A stretch of DNA of 56,390 bases from Hyphomicrobiales bacterium (GTDB lineage: Bacteria; Pseudomonadota; Alphaproteobacteria; Rhizobiales; Xanthobacteraceae). Where the stretch lies: NCBI GenBank assembly GCA_003135415.1, contig PLBP01000030.1:1-56390 (forward strand), written 5' to 3'. Made by a program: the position numbers and the translations under genes. Under the pieces are notes generated by a model. That model saw only the letters and a list, made by a program, of their open reading frames with translations, made no database searches and was not told the origin of the DNA. Shown here piece after piece: positions 36,617-45,364 of this stretch. Position 1 is the stretch's first letter. Every line of letters begins with the position of its first letter.

Positions 36617-36675
36617 TATCGACCAAGTGGGCGGACGTTTCCCAAAGATACCATGAGAATTTCGGAGGAAGGCGC

Positions 36676-37629
36676 ATGAACATCAGTGTCGGCCGTAAGG
36701 CGATCGAGGAGGCCTCGAAGAAACTGTCGAACTGGGGCCGCTGGGGCAAGGAAGACCAGATCGGCACGCTCAACCACGTCGGCCCGGCGGAGGTCGTCAA
36801 GGCAGCACACCTCATTCGCACCGGCCGGGTGTTCGCGCTCGGCATTCCGCTCGATGCAAGCGGCCCGCAGACGGGCCTCTTTGGCGGCCGCTTCAACCCG
36901 ATCCATCAGATGCTCGCAACGGGCACCGACGCCATCGCTGGCCGGCAGGACTGGAACAAGATTCGCTACGCCGACGACACGCTGAATCTATGCGTGCAGG
37001 GTGCGACGCATTGGGACGCGCTCGGGCATATCTTCTACGAGGACAAGGCCTATAACGGCTTCGACGCCAAGCTCATCGACGCGCGGGGGCTGAGCGTGCT
37101 CGGCATCGAGCACGCCAAGAGCAAGATGGTCGGCCGCGGCGTGCTGTTGGACATTGCGCGCCATCGCGGCGTCGATTGGCTCAAGGACGGCGAGAGCATT
37201 TCCAATGACGAGCTCGACCAATGCGCCAAGGCGGAGAAGGTCGAAATCCGCAAAGGCGATTTCGTGATTCTCCGCACCGGACAAATGGAGCGCTGCCTCG
37301 CCGAGAAAAAATGGGGCGGCTATGCCGGCGGCGACGCGCCGGGCGTCAAATTCGAGAATTGCTATTGGTGTCAGGAGAAAGAGGTCGCGGCCATCTGCTC
37401 CGACACCTGGGGCGTCGAGGTGCGGCCGAACGAAACGAAAGAAGCGAACCAGCCCTGGCACTGGGTGGTGATCCCGGCGATGGGCCTTTGCATGGGCGAA
37501 ATCTTCTATCTCAAGGAACTCGCCGAGGATTGCGCCAAGGACAAAATCTACGAATTCTTCTTCTGCGGGCCGCCGCTGGTGATCACCGGCGGCACCGGCT
37601 CGCCGATCAATCCGCAAGCGATTAAGTGA
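36676..37629 (+). CDS. Cyclase family metal-dependent hydrolase
   Basis: 317-residue member of the cyclase family (PF04199), which includes kynurenine formamidase and isatin hydrolase. The metal motif is THWDALGH at residues 111-118 (H112, D114, H118 as likely ligands), and VGRGVLLDIARHRGVDWL follows in the expected place. The long N-terminal region (GRWGKEDQIGTLNHVGP) is typical of the larger bacterial members. It is 59 bases after the Mo hydroxylase large subunit on the same strand, so an oxidised, ring-containing amide or lactone from that enzyme could be its substrate. That link is inference. Confidence 0.85.
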   Translation: MNISVGRKAIEEASKKLSNWGRWGKEDQIGTLNHVGPAEVVKAAHLIRTGRVFALGIPLDASGPQTGLFGGRFNPIHQMLATGTDAIAGRQDWNKIRYADDTLNLCVQGATHWDALGHIFYEDKAYNGFDAKLIDARGLSVLGIEHAKSKMVGRGVLLDIARHRGVDWLKDGESISNDELDQCAKAEKVEIRKGDFVILRTGQMERCLAEKKWGGYAGGDAPGVKFENCYWCQEKEVAAICSDTWGVEVRPNETKEANQPWHWVVIPAMGLCMGEIFYLKELAEDCAKDKIYEFFFCGPPLVITGGTGSPINPQAIK

Positions 37630-37662
37630 ATACGAAACATCTCGCCGCACTTTTTTGATCGT

Positions 37663-37749
37663 CACCCCCGGGCTTGACCCGGGGGTCCATGAAGCGCTTC
37701 AACAAAACGAAATGTCCCACGGATTGCCGGGTCAAGCCCGGCAATGACA
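37663..37749. repeat. Pair of REP-like palindromes in opposite orientation
   Basis: Two related palindromes occur about 40 bases apart. The first spans 37665-37685 (arms cccccggg and cccggggg around cttga); the second spans 37723-37745 (arms attgccggg and cccggcaat around tcaag), and is the reverse-complement orientation of the same core ccgggcttgacccgg. This is a paired REP/BIME-like layout between the cyclase and the HpsN-like gene. Confidence 0.8.
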
Positions 37750-37765
37750 AATTTGGAGGATTGTC

Positions 37766-39073
37766 ATGCCTCGCCATCTCAAGCGCGGGCTCGACGCGAG
37801 CGCGATCAAGGCGGCGGACGCCAAAGTGCGCGAGACGGTCGAGCAAATTCTCGCCGATGTCGAGGCGCGCCGCGACGCCGCCGTGCGGGAGCTCTCGCGG
37901 AAATTCGACAATTGGTCGCCCGCCTCCTTCAAGCTCTCGCCGCCGGAAATCGAGCGCGCGATTGCGAAAGTTGCGAGCCGCGACCTCGCCGACATCAAAT
38001 TCGCCCAGGCGCAGGTGCGGAACTTCGCCGAGAAACAGAAGGCGACGATGCGCGATCTCGAAGTGGAGACGCTTCCGGGCGTCGTGCTCGGCCATCGGCA
38101 CATCCCTGTCGCGAGCATCGGCTGCTACGTGCCGGGCGGGCGCTATCCAATGGTGGCCTCGGCGCACATGTCGATCGTCACCGCCAAGGTGGCGGGCGTA
38201 AAGCGGATCATCGCCTGCGCGCCGCCGTTCAAGGGCGGCCCGCATCCGGCGATTGTCGCGGCGATGCATTTCGGCGGCGCCGACGAAATCTTCGTGCTCG
38301 GCGGCGTGCAGGCGGTGGCGGCGATGGCGCTCGGCACCGAGACGATCTCGCCGGTCGACATGATCGTGGGGCCGGGCAACGCCTATGTCGCGGAGGGCAA
38401 ACGCCAGCTGTTCGGCCGCGTCGGCATCGATCTTCTGGCCGGGCCGACCGAAACCCTGATCATCGCCGATGAATCCGTCGACGCTGAAATTTGCGCCACC
38501 GACCTTCTCGGCCAGGCCGAGCACGGGCCGACTTCGCCGGCCATTCTGTTGACGACGTCGGAGAAGCTAGCGCGCGCGACTATGGAAGAGGTCAAACGGC
38601 TGCTCACGATCCTTCCCACCGCCGATGCCGCCGGCAAAGCGTGGGAGGATTACGGCGAGGTGATCGTCTGCGCGAACGACGAAGAGATGGTGACGGAGGC
38701 CGACCGCATTGCGTCTGAGCACGTGCAAGTGATGACCAAGGATCCGGATTACTTCCTCGCCAGCATGCAAAATTACGGCTCGCTGTTTCTCGGATCCCGC
38801 ACCAATGTCGCCTATGGCGACAAGGTGATCGGCACCAACCACACGCTGCCGACGAAAAAGGCCGCGCGCTACACCGGTGGGCTGTGGGTTGGAAAGTTTT
38901 TGAAAACCTGCACTTACCAAAAAGTACTCACCAATGAGGCAAGCGCTTTGATCGGCGAATATTGCTCGCGGCTCTGCATTCTCGAAGGCTTCTCTGGTCA
39001 CGCGGAACAAGCGAACGTACGCGTGCGCCGCTATGGCCGCCGCAACGTCGCCTATGCGCAGGCGGCGGAGTGA
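37766..39073 (+). CDS. Histidinol dehydrogenase family protein, HpsN (sulfopropanediol dehydrogenase)-like
   Basis: 435-residue NAD-dependent alcohol dehydrogenase of the HisD fold. The zinc and catalytic set is complete: Q250 and H253 (LLGQAEHGP), E318 and H319 (ASEHVQ), D352 ([14 protein letters not shown]) and H412 (SGHAEQ). Extra blocks ([57 protein letters not shown]) look more like the sulfopropanediol 3-dehydrogenase HpsN group than biosynthetic HisD. None of hisG, hisB or other his genes is nearby. It lies downstream of the cyclase gene behind a REP pair. Substrate could be a vicinal alcohol of the same pathway. Confidence 0.85.
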   Translation: MPRHLKRGLDASAIKAADAKVRETVEQILADVEARRDAAVRELSRKFDNWSPASFKLSPPEIERAIAKVASRDLADIKFAQAQVRNFAEKQKATMRDLEVETLPGVVLGHRHIPVASIGCYVPGGRYPMVASAHMSIVTAKVAGVKRIIACAPPFKGGPHPAIVAAMHFGGADEIFVLGGVQAVAAMALGTETISPVDMIVGPGNAYVAEGKRQLFGRVGIDLLAGPTETLIIADESVDAEICATDLLGQAEHGPTSPAILLTTSEKLARATMEEVKRLLTILPTADAAGKAWEDYGEVIVCANDEEMVTEADRIASEHVQVMTKDPDYFLASMQNYGSLFLGSRTNVAYGDKVIGTNHTLPTKKAARYTGGLWVGKFLKTCTYQKVLTNEASALIGEYCSRLCILEGFSGHAEQANVRVRRYGRRNVAYAQAAE

Positions 39074-39083
39074 GCATTTCCAC

Positions 39084-39176
39084 TGTCATGGCCGGGCTTG
39101 TCCCGGCCATCCACGTCTTTGATGATATCAAGAGGTCGCCAAGGCGTGGATGCCCGGCACAAGGCCGGGCATGACG
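39084..39176. repeat. REP-like palindrome pair with a copy at the window end
   Basis: Two palindromes face each other: 39088-39110 (arms atggccggg and cccggccat around cttgt) and 39150-39172 (arms atgcccggc and gccgggcat around acaag), flanked by ccacg...cgtgg arms. The 20 bases at 39084-39103 recur exactly at 56371-56390, the last bases of the window. It sits between the convergent HpsN-like and Gfo/Idh genes. Confidence 0.82.
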
Positions 39177-39195
39177 AATAATAAAGCCGGATGAA

Positions 39196-40173
39196 TTAGC
39201 CGATACCCTGCCACGCGCCGTTCGCGGCGGTAGAGCGGAAGAGCGCATCGAGCACCGCCACCGTGTGCAGGATTCCCTCGTCGTCGATCTGATACGCGCC
39301 TTGCCCGAGTGCCGCGCGCGCGAAAGATTCGAGATTGAGGCCGATGTGGTTGGTGTCGGCGAGTTGGATCGTTTCGACCCCCCTGCCGGAGCGCCGTGTG
39401 GCAATCGTTGTCTCGTTCAGGCTCTCGGCCCATAGGTCCGAGCCGTAGATCGCGAGCCGCCAGATGTAGGGCGTCTTGAGGCTGGTCGCGATGGTGCCGG
39501 TGGCGCCATTCCTGAATTCGAACAGCGCCGAGGTCGTATCGCCTGATTGGAGCGGCAGCGTGCGCCGCGTCGATAGCGCGGCTATCCGCTGCATCGGCCC
39601 GACCAAAAAACTGAAGCAGTCGATGAGATGGATGCCCATGCCGGTGACGGCGCCCGCCTTCGTCTCTTCCGGCGCCGAGCGCCAGTCGCCGGCCGGCTGA
39701 TTGGCAAGCCAGTCATGGCTGAAGTGACCTTCGACGTGCATGATTTTGCCGAAGCGGCCCTCGTCCATCAGCGCGCGCATCCGGCGAATCGATGGCCACA
39801 AACGTCGGTTGTGACCAACGCCGAGTGCAACGCCTGTTTCACGACAAGCGGCAAGCGCGGCGCGAGCGTCGGCGAGCGAAAGTGCGAAGGGCTTCTCGCA
39901 AAAAACGTGTTTTCCGCTTGCGGCCGCGACGTCAACCTGGCGGCGGTGCAGCGTGTGCGGGGTCGCCAGCACCACGGCGTCGATCTTCGGATCGGCGAGC
40001 ACGTCCTCGTAGGACGTGCCGAGGCCGAGTTCCATTTCGGTGGCGAACTCTCGAGCGGTCTGCGGTTCCAGGGTGACGGCGCGCGAAAAGCGGATAAGCT
40101 CGCTCTTGTTCTGCACGGAGCGGACGAGTTCCTTTCCCCACCAGCCGAGGCCGATTATCGCTGCGTTCAACAT
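39196..40173 (-). CDS. Gfo/Idh/MocA family oxidoreductase
   Basis: NAD(P)-dependent dehydrogenase of the glucose-fructose oxidoreductase type. I start at the ATG at 40173 (MLNAAIIGLGWWGKEL), which has AGGAG upstream and places the Rossmann motif GLGWWG at residues 8-13; the open frame extends 47 codons further without support. The EKPFALSLADAR motif with catalytic-site lysine and the GHNRRLWPSIRRMRALMDEG region are typical. Length 325. It is divergent from the carboxymuconolactone decarboxylase-like gene. The substrate may be a sugar acid, cyclitol or other polyol; unknown. Confidence 0.87.
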   Translation of the reverse strand: MLNAAIIGLGWWGKELVRSVQNKSELIRFSRAVTLEPQTAREFATEMELGLGTSYEDVLADPKIDAVVLATPHTLHRRQVDVAAASGKHVFCEKPFALSLADARAALAACRETGVALGVGHNRRLWPSIRRMRALMDEGRFGKIMHVEGHFSHDWLANQPAGDWRSAPEETKAGAVTGMGIHLIDCFSFLVGPMQRIAALSTRRTLPLQSGDTTSALFEFRNGATGTIATSLKTPYIWRLAIYGSDLWAESLNETTIATRRSGRGVETIQLADTNHIGLNLESFARAALGQGAYQIDDEGILHTVAVLDALFRSTAANGAWQGIG

Positions 40174-40246
40174 TTGCGAATTCTCCTCGCCTGCCGCCCG
40201 TGAATGCGATAGGCGAAAATTCAATCCCCACGCAAGAGAGGTTTCG

Positions 40247-40792
40247 ATGCGAATTCCCGACTGGAAGCCGGAGAATCTCACGCCCGCGCAACGCAAGGTC
40301 CATGATGCGATCATCGCCGGGCCGCGCGGGCGGGTCGAGGGGCCCTTGCGCGTGTGGATTATGAGCCCCGAGCTTGCCGAGCGCGCGCAGGAACTCGGTG
40401 CGTTCTGCCGCTATGGCACGCGCCTCCCGCCGCGGCTCTCGGAGCTTGCGATCCTGACCACGGGCGCGTTCTGGCAAGCGGGCTTCGAGTGGCACGCTCA
40501 CGCTCCCATCGCACTGAAGGCGGGCGTCCCCGCCGACGCGCTCGAGGCAATCCGTCTCGGTAAGGCACCGAAATTCGCGCGCGAGGACGAGCGTGTGGTC
40601 TATGAATTTTCCCGCGATCTGTGGACAAAGCGGCGGGTTTCGGATGCGACGTACCGCCACGCCGCCGATTTGCTCGGCAAGGAAGGCGTGGTCGAACTTG
40701 TGGGCATTTTGGGCTATTATGGCCTGATCTCAATGACCATCAATACGTTCGAGGTGCCGCTGCCTCCGGGCGTGGATCAACCCTTTCATTAA
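40247..40792 (+). CDS. Carboxymuconolactone decarboxylase/AhpD-fold protein
   Basis: 181-residue all-alpha AhpD-fold protein. The family core is RLPPRLSELAILTTGAFWQAGFEWHAHAPIALKAGV (about residues 59-94), which keeps the acidic and histidine residues but has no CxxC, so it is not a peroxidase of the AhpD type. The ATG at 40247 follows GAGAGG; the longer upstream frame overlaps the divergent gene and is rejected. Twenty-seven bases downstream begins the beta-hydroxyacid dehydrogenase, suggesting an operon. True gamma-carboxymuconolactone decarboxylase activity is not implied. Confidence 0.83.
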   Translation: MRIPDWKPENLTPAQRKVHDAIIAGPRGRVEGPLRVWIMSPELAERAQELGAFCRYGTRLPPRLSELAILTTGAFWQAGFEWHAHAPIALKAGVPADALEAIRLGKAPKFAREDERVVYEFSRDLWTKRRVSDATYRHAADLLGKEGVVELVGILGYYGLISMTINTFEVPLPPGVDQPFH

Positions 40793-40819
40793 AGAAATAT
40801 TGGCGCGGGGGAATTCAGC

Positions 40820-41716
40820 ATGAGCAATATCAAGAAAGGCGCCGTGGGCATTATCGGCCTCGGCATCATGGGCGGCGCGTTCGCGCGCAATCTCGCGGCG
40901 GCCGGTTGGCAAGTGAAGGGCTTCGATGTCGATCCGGCGCGTGCGGCGGAATTGTCGGAAGCGGGCGTCGAGATCGCGCCGAATGTAAGCGCAATTGCGC
41001 AATCGGTGGCGGTGATCATCACGAGCCTGCCTACGCCCAAGGCGCTGCAACAGGTCATGGACGAGATCGTGGCGGCGAAAGGGAGGAAGCTCGTCGTCGC
41101 CGAAATGAGCACCTTCTCGCTCGAGGACAAGACGAAGGCCGAAAAAATTCTGGCGGACGCTGGCCACGTCCTGCTCGATTGCCCGGTCAGCGGCACCGGC
41201 GCGCAGGCCAAGCACAAGGATCTCGTCGTCTATGCGAGCGGCGAGCGCGCGAGCATCGCGGCATTCCGCCCTCTGTTCGCGGATTTCTCCCGCCAGGTCC
41301 ACGATCTCGGCGCCTTCGGCAATGGCAGCCGGATGAAATACATCGCCAACCTCCTGGTTGCGATTCACAACGTCGCCTCCGCCGAGGCGATGGTGCTCGG
41401 CATGAAGGCGGGCCTCAATCCGCAAAAGGTCTTCGACGTGATTTCGACCAGTGCGGGCACCTCGCGCATGTTCGAGGTGCGGGGGCCGATGATGGTGGCG
41501 GGCGAATATGACGAGGCGATGATGCGGGTCTCGACATGGCAAAAGGACCTCGACATCATCGGCGCGTTCGCGAAGTCGCTGGGCTGCTCCACGCCGACCT
41601 TCGATGCGACGCTCCCGGTCTATGCCGAGGCGCTCGCCGCGGGCTACGGCGCGCAGGACACTGGCGCCGTTTGCGCCGTGCTCGAGCAGAAGGCGGCCGT
41701 GAAGCGCGGAAGCTAG
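40820..41716 (+). CDS. NAD(P)-dependent beta-hydroxyacid dehydrogenase (3-HIBDH/6-PGDH type)
   Basis: 298-residue oxidoreductase: Rossmann motif GIIGLGIMGGAFARNL near residue 11, substrate motif DCPVSGTGAQA, and catalytic K173 in RMKYIANLLVAIHN. It is a paralogue of the enzyme at 26.4 kb but diverged outside the motifs. It is probably co-transcribed with the upstream AhpD-fold gene. Its stop overlaps the end of the opposing FAD monooxygenase by four bases. Likely reaction is on a 3-hydroxy or 3-oxo acid formed late in the local pathway. Confidence 0.88.
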   Translation: MSNIKKGAVGIIGLGIMGGAFARNLAAAGWQVKGFDVDPARAAELSEAGVEIAPNVSAIAQSVAVIITSLPTPKALQQVMDEIVAAKGRKLVVAEMSTFSLEDKTKAEKILADAGHVLLDCPVSGTGAQAKHKDLVVYASGERASIAAFRPLFADFSRQVHDLGAFGNGSRMKYIANLLVAIHNVASAEAMVLGMKAGLNPQKVFDVISTSAGTSRMFEVRGPMMVAGEYDEAMMRVSTWQKDLDIIGAFAKSLGCSTPTFDATLPVYAEALAAGYGAQDTGAVCAVLEQKAAVKRGS

Positions 41717-42933
41717 TTTCTTAGGAAATCCATCGTGGCCGTCTCGCGCATCACTGCTTCCGGCGTGCGATAGCGCTCGGCGAAGCGGCGCTCGTCCTCG
41801 GTGCGGAACTGCGCTTGCATGTAGGCGCCGAGATGGCGCGCACGTTCGATGATCCGCTTTCCGATTCCGATGCGCGCGCGCTCGAAGGCTTGCAAACCGG
41901 CGTCAAACTCCGTGTTCGCTTCGAGTGCCGCGACAAGGGCGATCGCGTCGGCGGCGGCCTTGGCGACGCCGGCGCCGACATGTGGACGCGCGACGAAGGC
42001 GGCGTCACCCAGGATCGCCGCCCGGTCGAATGCGATCTTCGGCGATTCGAGATCGTAGATCGGCTGCAAAAAAGGCTGCGGGGTCAGCGCGACCATTTCC
42101 TGAAATTGAGGTGCCAGCACCCGCGCCGATGCATTGCGTAGCGTACGAATGTTTTCCGCCCGCACCAGAGGCGGCGGGATCGAGCCCTGATGCGTGTGAC
42201 CGCTGCCGTCGGTGAGCAAGCGGTGGAGTTTCTGCTCCTCGTCGGCGGGCCGATACCAGACGAAATTGTAGCGGCGCTCGCCGGGCTTGAGCTCGTTATG
42301 GGGGCCGGCGACCGGATAGCCGAGCATCTGCTCGCCTTCGGGCAAACAGAAGGAGAAATATTCGAACAGGTCCGCGTGCGTGCGCGCGCTGATTTCGCGC
42401 TCCGGCACCAGGCCGCGCCAGGCGACGTAGCCGGCGTAGAGTGGCTTCGCCTCGGGCAAATATTGCGCCCGCACCGTCGAGCGAATGCCGTCGGCGCCGA
42501 TCAGAAGATCGCCTTCGGCTTCGCTTCCGTCGGCAAAATGCGCGGTGACGCTATCGCCGCGTTCTTCGCAGCGCAAAAATTCCTTGCCGAGATGATAATT
42601 TGTCGCCGGAAACGCATCGTGCAACAGGCGGAACATGCGGTCCCAGGAGGTGACGATTTGGGGAAAAGGCTGCTCCGCGATCAGCTTGCCCTCGCGGTCG
42701 AAGATCCGGCGGATTTCGATGTCGACACCGAGATCATCGTCGGGATCGATCCCCACTATACGCAAAGCGTCGCGCAATTCCGCGTGGGTGACGATGCCGG
42801 CGCCGCGGCCGGCAAGCTCGGCGCCGGAGCGCTCGAAAATTTCCGCCTGCCAGCCGGAGCGGTGCAGCAACAGCCCCGCAAACAGGCCGCTTATCGAGCC
42901 GCCGATAATCAGGGCGCGGCCGCGCTTCGTCAC
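41713..42933 (-). CDS. FAD-dependent monooxygenase, 2,6-dihydroxypyridine 3-monooxygenase-like
   Basis: 406-residue class A flavin hydroxylase. FAD motifs are GGSISG (11-16) at the N-terminus with ERSGAELAGRGAGIV after the second strand, GADGIRS (146-152), and LGDAAFVARPHVGAGVAKAAADA (308-330). The middle blocks YAGYVAWRGLVPE (166-178) and GYPVAGPHNELKPGERRYNFVWYR resemble the dihydroxypyridine hydroxylase group of nicotine and nicotinate catabolism. It opens with GTG after GAGGAAG and is divergent from the cupin gene. A Mo hydroxylase nearby fits N-heterocycle oxidation, but the exact substrate is inference. Confidence 0.87.
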   Translation of the reverse strand: MTKRGRALIIGGSISGLFAGLLLHRSGWQAEIFERSGAELAGRGAGIVTHAELRDALRIVGIDPDDDLGVDIEIRRIFDREGKLIAEQPFPQIVTSWDRMFRLLHDAFPATNYHLGKEFLRCEERGDSVTAHFADGSEAEGDLLIGADGIRSTVRAQYLPEAKPLYAGYVAWRGLVPEREISARTHADLFEYFSFCLPEGEQMLGYPVAGPHNELKPGERRYNFVWYRPADEEQKLHRLLTDGSGHTHQGSIPPPLVRAENIRTLRNASARVLAPQFQEMVALTPQPFLQPIYDLESPKIAFDRAAILGDAAFVARPHVGAGVAKAAADAIALVAALEANTEFDAGLQAFERARIGIGKRIIERARHLGAYMQAQFRTEDERRFAERYRTPEAVMRETATMDFLRN

Positions 42934-42992
42934 GATGCTTCCTCGCCGTTTCGTTCCGGTCTATCATAGCCGCCACAGCACGGGAGAACGCC

Positions 42993-43430
42993 ATGGCTCT
43001 CAGCATGAAGGCAAAGCAAGCCGAACGCTCGGAGGCGGCGTGGCCGCGGGTGATCGCCGAGGAATTCGAGAAAAACCAGCAAAACGGCTGCGTCGGCACA
43101 ACCTTGTTGTCGGAGGACGATCGCGTGCGGGTGTGGGACATTCGCCTCAAGCCCGGCGAGCGCATCGGCTTTCATCGCCACCAGCTCGATTATTTTTGGA
43201 CCGCGATTACGCCCGGCCGCGCGCGCTCGCACCAGCAGGACGGCTCGACGGTCGAAACGGAATACTATGCCGGCGAGACGCGGCACGAGAGCTACCGCGC
43301 CGGCGAATTCAAAATCCACGATCTCGAAAATACCGGCGATCATGACCTCGTCTTTACCACGGTCGAATTCCTGAAGAGCGCCAATCCGCCGCTCGCCATT
43401 CCCGACAAGGTTCGCCTGATCGCGGCCTGA
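42993..43430 (+). CDS. Cupin domain protein
   Basis: 145-residue single-domain cupin. The metal region GFHRHQLDYFW (about 60-70) gives the two histidines, and the barrel continues with RVRVWDIRLKPGERIG before it and HDLVFTTVEF after it. GGGAG is found before the ATG. It is divergent from the FAD monooxygenase. A small cupin beside an oxygenase could isomerise or decarboxylate a product or sense ligands; the sequence alone does not decide. Confidence 0.75.
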   Translation: MALSMKAKQAERSEAAWPRVIAEEFEKNQQNGCVGTTLLSEDDRVRVWDIRLKPGERIGFHRHQLDYFWTAITPGRARSHQQDGSTVETEYYAGETRHESYRAGEFKIHDLENTGDHDLVFTTVEFLKSANPPLAIPDKVRLIAA

Positions 43431-43540
43431 GATTGCATCTTCCTTAGGCTAGCCAGACGCGAGCCTTCGTTTACACTGACAAGCTAAGACGGTACGCCGC
43501 GAGCCTTAGAACCGCGGCGACCGAGGGGAGGGGTGAGACC

Positions 43541-44416
43541 GTGCATATTCAGCTCGATCTATTGGTGAGCGCGCTGGTCGCGGGCATCTTGCTCGGCGGA
43601 TTCTACGCCGCGGTCACGGTCGGCGTTTCGATCTCGTTCGGCATCCTCGATATCGTCAACATCGCGCATCCCGCCTTCATCATTCTCGGCTCCTACATCG
43701 CCTATACCTTCAACGCGCGGTTTGGCCTCGACCCGATCCTCGTCAGCATTCTGGCGCTGCCGGCTTTTTACGCGCTTGGCGCGCTCGTCTATCAGGTCTA
43801 TTACCAATCGTTCGAGAAACGCGGCCAGGACGCGCTGCGCGGGCTCGCCTTCTTCTTCGGCCTCTTGTTCATCACCGAGGTCTCGCTCGACCTCTACTTC
43901 GGTGTCGATTACCGCTACGTCGAGGCTTCCTATATCGGGCCGACGCTCCACTTCGGCATCATCAATCTGCCGCTGCGCTTGCTCGTGCCGTGCGTGGTTT
44001 CGCTCGCCTTGTTCGCCGGCCTGCAACTCTTCCTGACGAAGACCTTTATCGGACGGGCAATCATGGCGGTGGCGCAGGATCAGCTCGCGCTGCAGCTGAT
44101 GGCCGCCAATCCCGTCCGCATCAAACAGATCGCCTTTGCGATTTCGATCGCGACCTGCTCGATCGCCGGCGCCTGCCTCATCATCATTCAGCCGATCGAG
44201 CCCTCGGTTGGCCGCGACTATATCGGCCGTATCTTCGCGATTTGCGTGCTCGGCGGGCTCGGCAGCCTGCCCGGCGCATTGATCGCCGCGATGCTGCTCG
44301 GAATCATCGAGAGCCTTACTTCGACGTTTTACGGACCATCCTGGGCTCCCGCGGTCGCTTTCGGACTTCTGTTGCTCACGCTTGCGTTGAGGCCCGCGGG
44401 TCTCTTGGGAAGGTAA
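43541..44416 (+). CDS. Branched-chain amino acid-type ABC transporter permease (LivH family)
   Basis: Inner-membrane permease of a HAAT-type ABC importer, 291 residues with about eight helices. The block LLGGFYAAVTVGVSISFGILDIVNIAHPAFIILGSYIAY and the C-terminal GRIFAICVLGGLGSLPGALIAAMLLGIIESL are characteristic. The GTG start has GAGGGGAGGGG upstream. With livM, livG and livF it forms a tight operon; the binding protein gene converges from the other side. In catabolic islands such systems often carry aromatic acids or amides. Confidence 0.9.
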   Translation: MHIQLDLLVSALVAGILLGGFYAAVTVGVSISFGILDIVNIAHPAFIILGSYIAYTFNARFGLDPILVSILALPAFYALGALVYQVYYQSFEKRGQDALRGLAFFFGLLFITEVSLDLYFGVDYRYVEASYIGPTLHFGIINLPLRLLVPCVVSLALFAGLQLFLTKTFIGRAIMAVAQDQLALQLMAANPVRIKQIAFAISIATCSIAGACLIIIQPIEPSVGRDYIGRIFAICVLGGLGSLPGALIAAMLLGIIESLTSTFYGPSWAPAVAFGLLLLTLALRPAGLLGR

Positions 44417-44419
44417 GCT

Positions 44420-45364
44420 TTGCGTTCTTCCGTTTTTTTCCTCATTGCGGTCTTGGTGGGCGCCGCGGTCTTTTTCGGCGCCCGCTTCGTGCACAACGAA
44501 TATATCTTTTTCGCCGGCTTCGTGATCTTGCAATTCATCGTTCTTGCCACCGCCTGGAACATCCTCGGCGGATACACCGGCTACGTGAATTTCGGCACGG
44601 CCGCGTTTTTCGCGCTCGGCGCCTACAGTACCGTGTTCATCCACAAACTTTATCCATTGCCGATTCCCGTTCTCATCCTGATCGGCGGCGTCGTCTCCGG
44701 GATTGTGGGCCTCGGCATGGGTTATCTGACGCTTCGGTTACGGGGAGCGTTTTTTTCGATCGCGACGCTCGCGCTCGCCGTCGTGCTGCAGACCTTGATC
44801 GTCAATTGGACGTTTGTCGGCGGCTCGCGCGGCGCCTACATCATCCGCCCGGCAACGGCGCCGTTGATCGGCAATTACATCGAATATATGTTCCTGATTA
44901 TGCTCGCGCTCGCGATCGTCGCGATTACGACGGCGCGCGTCATCGAGCGCTCGCAGCTCGGCTACGGCTTCGCGACGATCCGCGATGACGAGGTGGCGGC
45001 GGAGGCCTCGGGCGTGCCGACGCTGCGGCTGAAGCTGATCGCCACGACCATTTCCGGCGCGCTGATGGGCATGGCCGGTGCACCCTTTCCCTATTACATC
45101 GGCTATGTGGAGCCGACCTCCACTTTCGGACTCGCTTATGCCGTCAACTCGATTGCCATGCCGATGATCGGCGGCACGACGAGCTGGATTGGGCCGCTGA
45201 TCGGCGCCATTCTGCTCGGCACGATTCAACAAGTGGCCACGGTTACCATCTCGTCGGCCGTAAATCTTCTGATCGTCGGCCTTCTTCTGGTTGCCTTCGT
45301 CATCATCGCCCCGAAAGGACTCATCGGACTTGTGCAAGATTTCCGGCGGTCGAGGGGCGGATGA
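44420..45364 (+). CDS. Branched-chain amino acid-type ABC transporter permease (LivM family)
   Basis: Second permease, 314 residues with about nine helices. Family motifs: LATAWNILGGYTGYVNFGTAAFFALGAYS (about 43-71) and the cytoplasmic EAA-like loop SQLGYGFATIRDDEVAAEASGV (about 177-198). It begins with TTG three bases after the livH stop and ends overlapping livG by four bases. Confidence 0.9.
   Translation: MRSSVFFLIAVLVGAAVFFGARFVHNEYIFFAGFVILQFIVLATAWNILGGYTGYVNFGTAAFFALGAYSTVFIHKLYPLPIPVLILIGGVVSGIVGLGMGYLTLRLRGAFFSIATLALAVVLQTLIVNWTFVGGSRGAYIIRPATAPLIGNYIEYMFLIMLALAIVAITTARVIERSQLGYGFATIRDDEVAAEASGVPTLRLKLIATTISGALMGMAGAPFPYYIGYVEPTSTFGLAYAVNSIAMPMIGGTTSWIGPLIGAILLGTIQQVATVTISSAVNLLIVGLLLVAFVIIAPKGLIGLVQDFRRSRGG

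Noticed and set aside
37766-39073. Biosynthetic histidinol dehydrogenase
   Set aside because: No his genes around it and internal blocks match the HpsN group.
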